From Mesorhizobium sp. (GTDB lineage: Bacteria > Pseudomonadota > Alphaproteobacteria > Rhizobiales > Rhizobiaceae): a stretch of DNA of 64,000 nt. The notes beneath the pieces were generated by a model, which was not told where the DNA came from, did no database searches, and saw only the letters and a list, made by a program, of their open reading frames with translations. Location: the NCBI GenBank assembly GCA_019635735.1, contig JAHBYX010000002.1, forward strand, positions 620,001-684,000. Reading direction: 5' to 3'. Shown in pieces: positions 26,192-35,214 of this stretch (its first letter is position 1; every line of letters starts with the position of its first letter). Both the position numbers and the translations under genes were made by a program.

Positions 26192-27619
26192 ATGAAACGC
26201 AGAGAATTCCTCAAAGCCGCAATCGCCGGCGCCGCGGCTTTCGCAGTGCCGCCAACCTTGATCACAGCGGCAGTTGCCGGTCAGCCGGCCGGCCAGACGC
26301 TGCTTGGCATTGTTCGTCGCACGATCGAGGTGAACGGCAAAGCTGCCAGCGTCTTCGGCCTGCAGCACGAGAACGGTTCTCCGGGCGTGCGATTGCGGGC
26401 TGGGGAGGCCTTCAATGTCTTGCTCCGTAACGAGACTGCCGAGTCGACCATCATCCACTGGCACGGACTAACGCCGCCATGGCAAAGCGATGGCGTCGGC
26501 GACGCGCCGTTGCCTCTCATCGCCGCCGGAGCCGACCGCGCTTACGACTTCCCGGTCGGCAGGCCGGGTACCCATTGGATGCACGCCCACACGCTGCAGG
26601 AGCAGGCGCTTCTCGCCGCGCCCTTAATCGTCGCTGATCCTGACGACGATAGTAAGGACGAGCAGGAGGTCGTCGTTCTCCTTCACGACTTCTCGTTTTC
26701 GTCTCCGGAGGAACTGCTGGCCGGCCTGACAGGGGGTGCAGCCGCACCGATGCAGCACGGCGGCATGCCTATGTCGGGGGCGACGGGCGGGGCCATGGCG
26801 GGGATGAACCACGGCGGCATGGCTATGGACCTCAACGACATCGAGTATGACGCCTATCTGGCCAACGACCGGACTCTGGACGATCCGGAGATCGTGTCGG
26901 TCGAACCAGGCGGACGCGTGCGCGTGCGGATCATCAACGGCGCGACCGCGACTGCGTTCACGATCGATTTCGGCGAACTCGAAGGCGAACTGATCGCGGT
27001 CGACGGTCAGGATATCGAGCCGGTCAAGGGCAGCCGCTTCCCGATGACGATGGGACAGCGCATCGACGTCCGTGTGCAATTGCCGCGCGAAGTCCGTTCA
27101 TTTCCGATCGTGGCGCTACGCGAGGGGAGCAGGGAACGGACCGGCGTCATCCTGCGCCCGGCAGGGGCGGCGGTGGCGAAGATCGCAACGTCCGGAGATG
27201 GCGACGCCCCGGTTCTCGATCTGGCGCTCGAGGCGCAACTGCGGGCTGTTGCGCCACTTGTATCGCGCCCGGTTCAGAAGAGGTTCGACATGATGCTCAC
27301 CGGCGGCATGGCCGCGTATCGCTGGGGCCTGGCGACCAACGAGCCAATCGTCGTCGACGCGGGCGACCGCGTGGAAGTGACGCTGCGCAACATGAGCATG
27401 ATGGCGCATCCAATGCACCTTCACGGCCATCACTTCCAGGTTGTCGCGATCGACGGGCAGCGCTTTGCGGGAGCGGTAAGAGACACTGTGCTCGTGCCAC
27501 CGATGCGCTCGGTAACGATCGCGGTCGACGCCGGCAATCCCGGCCAGTGGGCCTTCCACTGCCACCATCTCTACCACATGGCGACCGGCATGATGTCGAC
27601 CTTCGCCTACAGGGGCTGA
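26192..27619 (+). CDS. Periplasmic multicopper oxidase, CopA/CueO-like
   Basis: 475 residues. A twin-arginine signal (KRREFLKAAIAG) exports the folded enzyme. All four copper motifs are present: HWHG (about 91-94), HAH (about 132-134), HPMHLHGH (near 406) and HCHHLYHMATGM (near 452), with T1 Cys, His and Met in the last. A Met/His-rich insert (MQHGGMPM, MNHGGMAM, about 185-215) is typical of cuprous oxidases. It oxidises Cu(I) to the less toxic Cu(II). An ATG at 26180 would add METI. A 12-bp hairpin follows the stop. Confidence 0.9.
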   Translation: MKRREFLKAAIAGAAAFAVPPTLITAAVAGQPAGQTLLGIVRRTIEVNGKAASVFGLQHENGSPGVRLRAGEAFNVLLRNETAESTIIHWHGLTPPWQSDGVGDAPLPLIAAGADRAYDFPVGRPGTHWMHAHTLQEQALLAAPLIVADPDDDSKDEQEVVVLLHDFSFSSPEELLAGLTGGAAAPMQHGGMPMSGATGGAMAGMNHGGMAMDLNDIEYDAYLANDRTLDDPEIVSVEPGGRVRVRIINGATATAFTIDFGELEGELIAVDGQDIEPVKGSRFPMTMGQRIDVRVQLPREVRSFPIVALREGSRERTGVILRPAGAAVAKIATSGDGDAPVLDLALEAQLRAVAPLVSRPVQKRFDMMLTGGMAAYRWGLATNEPIVVDAGDRVEVTLRNMSMMAHPMHLHGHHFQVVAIDGQRFAGAVRDTVLVPPMRSVTIAVDAGNPGQWAFHCHHLYHMATGMMSTFAYRG

Positions 27620-27626
27620 GAGCGTT

Positions 27627-27656
27627 GCGGGCCGCGGATGATTGTCCGCGGCCCGC
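27627..27656 (+). terminator. 12-bp stem-loop between multicopper oxidase and P-type ATPase
   Basis: GCGGGCCGCGGA (27627-27638) and TCCGCGGCCCGC (27645-27656) are perfect complements with a TGATTG loop. No T-run follows, so it is not a textbook rho-independent terminator; it may pause polymerase or protect the upstream mRNA end. A similar hairpin follows copA at 47860-47884. Confidence 0.6.
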
Positions 27657-27704
27657 TCACCCAAACCAGGCAGTGCATTCGCAGTTGGCAAGAGCAGGAG
27701 ATCG

Positions 27705-30158
27705 ATGGTGACAAAGACGACGCTGGAAGTACATGACCTTATTGGCATGCTGGATTTCGCCGCTGTCGAGAAGCGGCTCGCCGCCCTGCCGGGTGTCGTG
27801 GGCGTCGCCATGAATGCAGGCTCGACGAGCGCCACCATCGAATTCGACGAAGCCCTGACGAACCCGCAGACCCTCGCCCGCGAGATCGAAGCCTGCGGCT
27901 TTCATTGCCGGGGCGAGACCGTACCGCGGCATCTTTGTGTGCCCGGCAACACAACGGTCGCGCCCGGACATCCGCGCGCGCCTTCCAGCCACGCCCACGA
28001 ACACATGTATCCTGCCGCCAAGACCGATGCCGCACCGGTCAGGAGTGAAGGAACGGCCGCCACCAGGCCACAGCACGACGCAATGGCCCACGAAATGGGA
28101 CACGGCGCCGGCATGGACATGCAGGACATGGTGCTCGACATGCGCAACCGATTCCTGGTCAGCCTGGTGTTCACGCTACCGATCTTTGCCATGGAGCCCA
28201 TGGGGCTGGGCGAGCCCTTGTTGCATCCGCCTTTCGGGCTCAGCGAAGACCTTGCGATGTTCTTCCTCGCAAGTGCCGCGATCCTCTATCCGGTTTGGCC
28301 ATTCATCGTCGCCGCGTGGCGGGCGCTGCGAAACGGCGTGCTCAACATGGCGGTGCTGGTCTTGCTCAGCGTCGGAACAGGCTACCTCTTCAGCGTCGGG
28401 GCGACCTTCTTTTTCGAAGGCCAGCAGTTCTACGAAGCCGCGAGCGTACTGCTCGTCTTCATCCTGCTCGGACACTGGCTGGAAATGCGGGCGCGGGCCG
28501 GCGCCTCCGCCGCCATCCGGGCGCTGCTCGATCTCGCGCCGCCCAAGGCCAACGTCATTCGAGACGGAAAGGAGGTCGAGGTTGCGACCTCCGACGTCGT
28601 TCTCGGCGATATCGTCGTCCTGCGGCCCGGCAACAAGCTGCCGGTCGATGGCGAAGTCATCGAGGGCGAATCGACCATCGACGAATCGATGCTCACCGGC
28701 GAATCCATGCCCGTCACCAAGAAGATCGGCGATACGGTGATCGGTGCCACGATCAACAAGAGCGGCACGCTGCGCTATCGCTCGACCAAGGTGGGCGCCG
28801 ACACTGCCTTGGCCCAGATCGTCAAGCTGGTCCAGGAGGCACAGAACTCCAAGGCGCCGGCGCAGCTGCTTGCCGACCGCGCCTCGCAGTGGCTTGTAAT
28901 GGCCGCGATTGTCATCGGGCTTGCGACCTTTGCCGTCTGGTTCTGGTGGATAGGCCAGCCGCTGCTCTTCGCGATGACGTTGACGATCACGGTTTTCGTC
29001 ATCGCCTGTCCCGACGCGCTCGGCCTCGCCACGCCGATGGCGGTGATGGTCGGTACCGGTCTCGGTGCATCCAACGGGATCCTGTTCAAGAATGCGGCCG
29101 CCCTCGAAGAGGCGACAAAGTTGAACGTGATCGTCTTCGACAAGACCGGGACGCTGACCATGGGCCAGCCGAAGGTGGTCGAGATCGTTCCTGCGCCGGG
29201 TGTTTCGCCCGACGAGGTTTTGCAGGTCGCGGCAGCAGTCGATCAGGGATCGGATCATCCGCTGGCCGTCGCCATTGTGGAACGGGCCAGGGATCTGGAA
29301 ATTCCCAAAGTGTCCGGCTTCCTCAACATAGAAGGCAAAGGCGCCGGCGCCGCCATAGGCGGTGATCAGGTCTTCCTCGGCAACCGGCGTCTCATGGACG
29401 AGCAGAAGATCGACCTGCTGTCGCTCGGCGACAAGGCGGAAACGCTCAAGGGCGAAGGCCGCACCGTCATCCACGTAGCGCGATCCGGAAGACTTCTCGG
29501 GCTGATCGCCATCGCCGACGCGCCGCGTCCGACCGCCATCGCGACCATCAAGAAGCTCCACGAGCAGGGCGTGCGCGTGGCGATGCTTACCGGCGACAAT
29601 GCCGGCACTGCCAAGCGTATCGCCGGCATTCTCGGCATCGACATCGTCCTGGCCGATGTTCTTCCCGGCCAGAAGGCCGAAAAGATCAAGGAGTTGCAGG
29701 GACAAAGCCTGAAGGTCGGCATGGTCGGCGACGGCGTCAACGACGCGCCAGCGTTGACTCAAGCCGACGTCGGATTCGCCATCGGTGCGGGCACCGACGT
29801 GGCAATCGAAAGCGCCGACATCGTCCTGATGAAGAGCGACCCCTATGACGTTGTCGGTGCGATGACCTTGTCACGGGCCACGCTGCGCAAGATGCATCAG
29901 AACCTTTGGTGGGCCGTCGGCTACAATGTCATCGCCTTCCCGCTCGCGGCAGGCGTGTTCTACCCCTTCCTTTTGAGCCCCGAGATCGCCGCTCTGGCAA
30001 TGTCGGGCAGCTCGGCGCTAGTCGCCGTCAATGCGCTTTTGCTCAAACGCACGAGGCTCGAAGGCATCCGGCCTATCGTTTCGGCAGCCGCAAGTGCCGC
30101 TCACGAGCAGCCGACCGGTGCGCCGGCATCGCCTATCCCATCGTCGGCTGCACGTTGA
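27705..30158 (+). CDS. P1B-type metal ATPase with a CPD core motif
   Basis: 817 residues. The N-terminus has a degenerate HMA domain without CxxC (1-70) and a His/Met-rich stretch (90-145, e.g. HAHEH, HEMGHGAGMDMQDM). Then come the P1B helices, TGES (331-334), the phosphorylation motif DKTGT (Asp479) and the hinge GDGVNDAP. The metal motif in the sixth helix reads CPD (435-437) where copper pumps have CPC or CPH. ATG 27705 follows AGGAG. It lies in a copper array; copper (I or II) is the likely cargo but the CPD motif leaves this open. Confidence 0.88.
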   Translation: MVTKTTLEVHDLIGMLDFAAVEKRLAALPGVVGVAMNAGSTSATIEFDEALTNPQTLAREIEACGFHCRGETVPRHLCVPGNTTVAPGHPRAPSSHAHEHMYPAAKTDAAPVRSEGTAATRPQHDAMAHEMGHGAGMDMQDMVLDMRNRFLVSLVFTLPIFAMEPMGLGEPLLHPPFGLSEDLAMFFLASAAILYPVWPFIVAAWRALRNGVLNMAVLVLLSVGTGYLFSVGATFFFEGQQFYEAASVLLVFILLGHWLEMRARAGASAAIRALLDLAPPKANVIRDGKEVEVATSDVVLGDIVVLRPGNKLPVDGEVIEGESTIDESMLTGESMPVTKKIGDTVIGATINKSGTLRYRSTKVGADTALAQIVKLVQEAQNSKAPAQLLADRASQWLVMAAIVIGLATFAVWFWWIGQPLLFAMTLTITVFVIACPDALGLATPMAVMVGTGLGASNGILFKNAAALEEATKLNVIVFDKTGTLTMGQPKVVEIVPAPGVSPDEVLQVAAAVDQGSDHPLAVAIVERARDLEIPKVSGFLNIEGKGAGAAIGGDQVFLGNRRLMDEQKIDLLSLGDKAETLKGEGRTVIHVARSGRLLGLIAIADAPRPTAIATIKKLHEQGVRVAMLTGDNAGTAKRIAGILGIDIVLADVLPGQKAEKIKELQGQSLKVGMVGDGVNDAPALTQADVGFAIGAGTDVAIESADIVLMKSDPYDVVGAMTLSRATLRKMHQNLWWAVGYNVIAFPLAAGVFYPFLLSPEIAALAMSGSSALVAVNALLLKRTRLEGIRPIVSAAASAAHEQPTGAPASPIPSSAAR

Positions 30159-30174
30159 AGGCCGGGAGAACACG

Positions 30175-31554
30175 ATGAACCGCAATCCCACTCTTAAATT
30201 CCTTGGCGCCGCCGGAACCGTGACCGGATCGCGGTACCTGCTCGAAACGGACGGGCATCGCGTCCTGGTCGATTGCGGCCTCTTCCAGGGCTACAAGCAG
30301 TTGCGCGACCGCAATCGCGCAGTCTTTCCGGTGCCGCCTGAAACGATCGATACGGTCCTGCTGACCCACGCGCATCTCGATCATTCCGGCTACATCCCCG
30401 CGCTCGTGCGCGATGGCTTTCGCGGCAAGGTGATATGCACACCTGCCACCGCCGAACTTTGTTCCCTGTTGCTGCCGGACAGCGGCCACCTCCAGGAAGA
30501 AGAGGCGAGGTATGCCAAGCGGATGGGGTTCTCGAAGCACCTCAATCCCGAGCCCCTCTACACGCTCGAAGACGCCGAGGCTTCGCTCCGGCATATCGCG
30601 ACGAGGGACTTCGACACGGAATTCGAAGTCGGCCGCGGGATCCGCGCTCGTTTCCTTCACGCGGGTCATCTGTTGGGGGCCGCACAGATCAGCGTCGACA
30701 TTGCCGGAACACACGTGCATTTCAGCGGCGACCTGGGTCGCGCGCAAGATCCGCTGATGCGGCCGCCCGTGCCGCTGCATGAAGCCGACATACTCGTCTG
30801 TGAATCCACCTACGGCAACCGCAAGCACCCACGCATCGACGCGGAAGCGGAGCTTGCGCCGGTGATCCGGCGTGTCGCCAAAAGAGGCGGCGTGATTGTC
30901 ATTCCGGCTTTCGCGGTAGGCCGCGCGCAAGGCCTTCTGCTGCACATCGCGCGCCTCGAACAGCGCGGTGACATCCCCGCCGTACCCGTCTTCCTCAACA
31001 GCCCGATGGCGATCGACGCGACGGATATCTACCACCGTTTCCACGACGAGCATCACGTCAGCGCGGAAGAGTGCCGCGCGATGTATTCGATCGCGACGCT
31101 GGTGCGATCGGTCGAGGAATCGAAGGCGCTGAATCTCCGGCGGGGGCCGATGATCATCGTGTCGGCCAGCGGCATGCTGACGGGCGGACGCGTGCTGCAC
31201 CATATTCAGGCCTTCGGATCTGATGCGCGAAATGCGATCCTGCTCTCCGGCTTCCAGGCCGGCGGCACGCGAGGTGCTGCCCTGGCCGCCGGCGCCGACC
31301 ACCTGCGGATGTTTGGGCAGGATGTGCCGATCCGCGCCGAGGTCGTTCAGCTGGAGAGCTTTTCCGGTCACGCCGACGCCGACGAGATCATTGAGTGGAT
31401 GCGGAACGCGCGTCGCGCGCCCGCAATGACCTACCTCACGCATGGCGAACCGGATTCCGCCGATACGCTGCGCGGGCGGATCAACCGCGAACTCAAATGG
31501 CAGGCCCGTGTCCCGGAACACCTTGAGCGGATCGACTTGGAGCAGCCGGCATGA
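30175..31554 (+). CDS. MBL-fold beta-CASP RNA-processing hydrolase
   Basis: 459 residues. Metallo-beta-lactamase motif HAHLDHSGY (about 64-72), further zinc ligands in HAGHLLGAAQ and SGDLG, then a beta-CASP domain with SASGMLTGGRVLHH and the final SGHAD and THGE His. This family (YSH1/RNase J/CPSF-like) cleaves or trims RNA. Stop overlaps the next start (ATGA), coupling it to the phosphorylase-like gene. Cytoplasmic. Confidence 0.9.
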   Translation: MNRNPTLKFLGAAGTVTGSRYLLETDGHRVLVDCGLFQGYKQLRDRNRAVFPVPPETIDTVLLTHAHLDHSGYIPALVRDGFRGKVICTPATAELCSLLLPDSGHLQEEEARYAKRMGFSKHLNPEPLYTLEDAEASLRHIATRDFDTEFEVGRGIRARFLHAGHLLGAAQISVDIAGTHVHFSGDLGRAQDPLMRPPVPLHEADILVCESTYGNRKHPRIDAEAELAPVIRRVAKRGGVIVIPAFAVGRAQGLLLHIARLEQRGDIPAVPVFLNSPMAIDATDIYHRFHDEHHVSAEECRAMYSIATLVRSVEESKALNLRRGPMIIVSASGMLTGGRVLHHIQAFGSDARNAILLSGFQAGGTRGAALAAGADHLRMFGQDVPIRAEVVQLESFSGHADADEIIEWMRNARRAPAMTYLTHGEPDSADTLRGRINRELKWQARVPEHLERIDLEQPA

Positions 31555-33062
31555 GCCAGGTTCACAGCCAGATGCGCCTCATCCGCGCCGGCATCAACAC
31601 ATACCAGCAGCCGGTCGTCTATATGCACCGCGATTGCCACGTCTGCCGGTCCGAAGGCTTCACCGCGCTGACCCGCGTGCTGGTGCGGTGTGGGGACCGG
31701 GAACTGGTTGCGACGCTCAACGTCGTCGTCGACGATCATCTCGCGCCCGATGTCGCCGCATTGTCCGAAGTCGCCTGGACTCTGCTCCAGCCGGATCCGC
31801 AAGCCACGGCGGTGTTCAGCCATCCCGAACCCCCGGCCTCGGCGACGGCGCTGCGTGCCAAGGTGTTTGGACAGCGATTGAAGGACGCTGATTTCCTCGC
31901 CCTGATGCGGGACACCGTCGACAACCGTTTGTCCGACATCGAACTGACGGCGTTCGTCACCGCATGCGCCGGCGAGCGGCTGGACGAACGGGAAACGATC
32001 GCGCTCACCAAGGCGATGTTGTCGGTCGGAGAGCGTATCGACTGGGGTGGCGGCCCGGTGCTCGACAAGCACTGCGTCGGCGGTCTCCCGGGAAACCGCA
32101 CGACGCCCATCGTCGTTGCGATCGTGGCGGCAGCTGGCCACCGGATCCCGAAGACGTCCTCGCGCGCCATCACATCGCCCGCCGGGACCGCGGATGCAAT
32201 GGAGGTGATGGCGCCGGTGGCGCTCGATCTCGACGCCATGCGAGGAGTGGTCGACCGCGAAGGGGGCTGCATCGTGTGGGGTGGGAATGTCCGGCTGAGC
32301 CCGGCCGACGACATCCTGATCCGCATCGAGCGCCCGCTCGATTTCGACAGCGACGGGCAGCTCGTCTCCAGTGTCCTCTCGAAGAAAGCCGCAGCCGGCT
32401 CCACCCATGTGCTGATCGACATTCCCGTCGGACCGACAGCCAAGGTGCGGTCTGCCGCCGCGGCTGTCTCTCTTGAAAAGAGGCTTCGGGCTACGGCCCG
32501 TGCGCTGGGTCTAGACCTCTCCGTGCTTCGCACCGATGGCAGCCAACCGGTTGGCTATGGAATCGGGCCCGCACTCGAAGCGCGAGACGTGCTGAGCGTC
32601 TTGCGCAACGACAGGCAAGCGCCCCGCGATCTCCGCAACCGCGCGTTCGATCTTGCCGGGGCATTGCTCGACGCAGCACCCGGAGCCGTCGCCGGACAGG
32701 GACGGGCACGCGCAGGCTCGCTGCTCGACAGCGGCGCCGCGCTCGCCAAGTTCCTCGCGATCTGCGAGGCGCAGGGCGGCTTCACCGAGCCGCGCAAGGC
32801 GGCGCAGAGTCGTCCGGTTCTCGCTGGCAGCCCGGGTCGCGTGAGCCGTATCGACAACCGCCGGCTGGCAAAGGTCGCCAAGCTCGCCGGCGCGCCGGGC
32901 AGCCCTGCCGCCGGTGTCGAGTGCCGCGTCCGGATTGGCGACCGTGTCGAGGTCGGAGAGCCGCTGTTCCACATCCATGCCCAATCGCCGGGAGAACTCG
33001 AATATGCGCTCGCCTATGCCAGGGCGCATCCGGACATCTTCGAGACCGGAGCCATCGAATGA
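31551..33062 (+). CDS. Thymidine/AMP phosphorylase-family protein (archaeal AMP phosphorylase type)
   Basis: 503 residues, the length of archaeal AMP phosphorylase rather than the roughly 440 of DeoA, with the extra N-terminal domain (1-85). Core motifs are DKHCVGGLPGNRTTPIVVAIV (about 178-198), the glycine-rich phosphate loop, TSSRAITSPAGTADAMEVM (about 204-222) and a C-terminal pyrimidine-phosphorylase domain. AMP phosphorylases split NMP with phosphate to give base and ribose-1,5-bisphosphate. It is translationally coupled on both sides, between an RNA hydrolase and a PRPP-synthetase-like gene. Confidence 0.87.
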   Translation: MSQVHSQMRLIRAGINTYQQPVVYMHRDCHVCRSEGFTALTRVLVRCGDRELVATLNVVVDDHLAPDVAALSEVAWTLLQPDPQATAVFSHPEPPASATALRAKVFGQRLKDADFLALMRDTVDNRLSDIELTAFVTACAGERLDERETIALTKAMLSVGERIDWGGGPVLDKHCVGGLPGNRTTPIVVAIVAAAGHRIPKTSSRAITSPAGTADAMEVMAPVALDLDAMRGVVDREGGCIVWGGNVRLSPADDILIRIERPLDFDSDGQLVSSVLSKKAAAGSTHVLIDIPVGPTAKVRSAAAAVSLEKRLRATARALGLDLSVLRTDGSQPVGYGIGPALEARDVLSVLRNDRQAPRDLRNRAFDLAGALLDAAPGAVAGQGRARAGSLLDSGAALAKFLAICEAQGGFTEPRKAAQSRPVLAGSPGRVSRIDNRRLAKVAKLAGAPGSPAAGVECRVRIGDRVEVGEPLFHIHAQSPGELEYALAYARAHPDIFETGAIE

Positions 33063-34027
33063 CCCGCGTGCTGCTCCCCTTCCCGTCACAGTGCGAGCTC
33101 GCGAAGGCGATGTCTCCGCTGCTGGCCGCGCGAACCGGACGGCTCGACTGGCGTCATTTTCCCGATGGCGAGTCCCTCGTCGCAGTCGAGGAGGATCTGG
33201 GCGGCGTTGATGTCGCGATCGTCGCGAGCCTGCACAACCCCGACGAACTCGCCCTCCCGCTGCGGTTCGCGGCGGCTACGGCGCGCGAATTCGGGGCGCG
33301 CTCCGTCGGGCTGATTGCGCCCTATCTCGCCTACATGCGCCAGGATAGGCGGTTCAATCCCGGCGAAGCCGTCAGCGCACCCCTGTTCGCGCGCTTTCTC
33401 GAAGAAAGCTTCGATTGGCTGGTAACGGCGGATCCGCATCTGCACAGGAATCCGGAGCTTTCCCAACTCTACCGCATCCCGGTCCGTCGCGTGGCGACAG
33501 CACCTCTGGTCGCCGACTGGATCCGCAACAACCTCCCCAACGCCGTGCTGATCGGTCCGGACGTCGAAAGCGAACAATGGGTGGCCGATATCGCAAGTCG
33601 CGCGGCCGTTCCCTATCAGGTTCTGGCGAAAACCCGCCATGGCGACCGTGACGTCGAGGTGAGCCTTCCTTCGCTGGATGCCGTCCTTGACCGCACGCCC
33701 GTCGTGATCGACGACATCGTCTCGTCGGGACGGACTTTGATCGAAACCGTCGGCCATCTGAAACGGCTCGGCCTGCCTCCGGCCGTCTGCATCGTCATTC
33801 ACCCTGTGTTCGCGGGCCAAGCCTATGCCCAGCTGTTGGCAGCGGGGGCCGCGCGTGTGGTGAGCACGGATTCGATCCCCCACCCTTCGAACATCATCCC
33901 GATCGCCAGCCTTCTGGCCTCGGCCAGTGCCGAACTCTTCGGAGGTGCTCCGTCATCGGAGGACCATCGCCCTGGTGCCGGCTGCTTTGCCACAACTCGA
34001 AACCGTCAGAAAGGAAAGACACCATGA
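33059..34027 (+). CDS. Ribose-phosphate pyrophosphokinase-like protein
   Basis: 322 residues. PRPP-synthetase features: FPDGESLV (about 36-43), NPDELALPL, the flexible-loop/catalytic region YMRQDRRFNPGEAVSAP (about 94-110), DPHLHRN and the PRPP-binding loop VVIDDIVSSGRTL (about 217-229). It makes PRPP from ATP and ribose-5-phosphate, or a related reaction. Sequence is divergent, closer in style to short archaeal enzymes than to the housekeeping bacterial form. ATGA overlaps with both neighbours. Confidence 0.87.
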   Translation: MTRVLLPFPSQCELAKAMSPLLAARTGRLDWRHFPDGESLVAVEEDLGGVDVAIVASLHNPDELALPLRFAAATAREFGARSVGLIAPYLAYMRQDRRFNPGEAVSAPLFARFLEESFDWLVTADPHLHRNPELSQLYRIPVRRVATAPLVADWIRNNLPNAVLIGPDVESEQWVADIASRAAVPYQVLAKTRHGDRDVEVSLPSLDAVLDRTPVVIDDIVSSGRTLIETVGHLKRLGLPPAVCIVIHPVFAGQAYAQLLAAGAARVVSTDSIPHPSNIIPIASLLASASAELFGGAPSSEDHRPGAGCFATTRNRQKGKTP

Positions 34028-34635
34028 CCACGTTTCTGAAGACACTGACCGCAGTTGCGTTGCTGCTGGTCCCCGCAACGTCCTTCGCCGAAGACGCGCA
34101 TCACCCGCCATCGGCGGCGCAGGAAGCACCGGCGATGGAGGCCGCCCCGAAACCGTCCGCACCCGACGCGACGCCGGGACCTGGAGGCGGCATGATGGGC
34201 GGTGGCATGATGGGCGCAGATATGATGGCGATGATGCGGGAGATGATGCAGGGCCAAAGCGCCATGATGCGAGGCATGATGTCGGGCGAGGCAATGTTCG
34301 GCGGCGGCCGGATGGGGCAGATGATGTCGCCGGAATATATCGAAGGCCGCATCGCTTTCCTCCGCACCGAGCTTAAGGTGACGCCGGCGCAGGAGCCGCT
34401 CTGGGCGGCGGTCGCCGAGGCTTTGAGAGCCAATGCAGGCGCGTCGGAGCCCATGATGCAGCCGGCGGCGGGCCAAACGCTGCCTTCGGTTCTCGAGACA
34501 CGGGAGCGGGCGCTGTCGGCCCGCCTGGAAGCGGTCCACCGCCTGAGGGCGGCCGTCGAACCCTTCTACGCGGCCCTCGACGAGACGCAAAAGGCGACCG
34601 CGGACAAGCTCATGGAGCCGATGGGCATGATGTGA
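34024..34635 (+). CDS. Met-rich periplasmic Spy/CpxP-like (LTXXQ) protein
   Basis: 203 residues. Signal peptide (LTAVALLLVPATSFAED), a Gly/Met-rich region (GGGMMGGGMMGADMMAMM, about 57-75, and further Met pairs to 105), then a helical domain with LKVTPAQEPLW (about 117-127) and TLPSVLETRERAL, the LTXXQ-type pattern. Spy/CpxP proteins are stress chaperones; the methionines could bind Cu(I). The ATG overlaps the preceding stop (ATGA). Confidence 0.83.
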   Translation: MTTFLKTLTAVALLLVPATSFAEDAHHPPSAAQEAPAMEAAPKPSAPDATPGPGGGMMGGGMMGADMMAMMREMMQGQSAMMRGMMSGEAMFGGGRMGQMMSPEYIEGRIAFLRTELKVTPAQEPLWAAVAEALRANAGASEPMMQPAAGQTLPSVLETRERALSARLEAVHRLRAAVEPFYAALDETQKATADKLMEPMGMM

Positions 34636-34651
34636 ACGGAGCAATCTACCA

Positions 34652-35185
34652 ATGTCCGAGTATCCCTTTTCGGCGGAGACGCGAGTCCGGGTGAACGCGT
34701 CTCCTGACGCGGTTTTCGCCTTCCTCGACGACCACCGCAACCTCTCCGCTCATATGGAACAGACATCCTTGATGATGATGGGATCCAGGATGGAGATCCA
34801 CCTCGATGAAGGCGGCGCACGGTCCGTCGGTTCGAAATTCGGTTTCACCGGAAGCATCCTCGGCATTCCGCTCTCGGTGGAGGAAATCGTGACCGAACGC
34901 GATCCGCCTCGATCGAAGGCGTGGGTCACCATTGTCGAACCGACGCTGTGGGTGATCGGATGCTATCGAATGGGATTCGTGCTCGCGCCCGAGTCCGGTT
35001 CGTCGCTGCTGACGGTCTTCATCGGCTATGATCTGCCGCGACGCTTCGGAATCCGTTGGCTCGGCTGGCTTCTGGGCGGATTCTACGCGAAATGGTGCAC
35101 CAACCGGATGGCGAACGATGCCGCGCGGCATTTTCGCCTCGCGTCTGGCGAGGCCAACGATCGGCGCAATCGTCAGGCAACGTGA
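34652..35185 (+). CDS. SRPBCC-superfamily protein
   Basis: 177 residues. The N-terminal pattern (VRVNASPDAVFAFLDDHRNLSAHM) and alternating strands fit the START/SRPBCC (polyketide-cyclase-like) fold, which binds hydrophobic ligands. No enzymatic residues can be named. It lies 16 bases after the Met-rich protein gene, in the same operon direction. Confidence 0.75.
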   Translation: MSEYPFSAETRVRVNASPDAVFAFLDDHRNLSAHMEQTSLMMMGSRMEIHLDEGGARSVGSKFGFTGSILGIPLSVEEIVTERDPPRSKAWVTIVEPTLWVIGCYRMGFVLAPESGSSLLTVFIGYDLPRRFGIRWLGWLLGGFYAKWCTNRMANDAARHFRLASGEANDRRNRQAT

Positions 35186-35214
35186 CGGAGGTGAAGCTTT
35201 TCAACGGATCGTCC

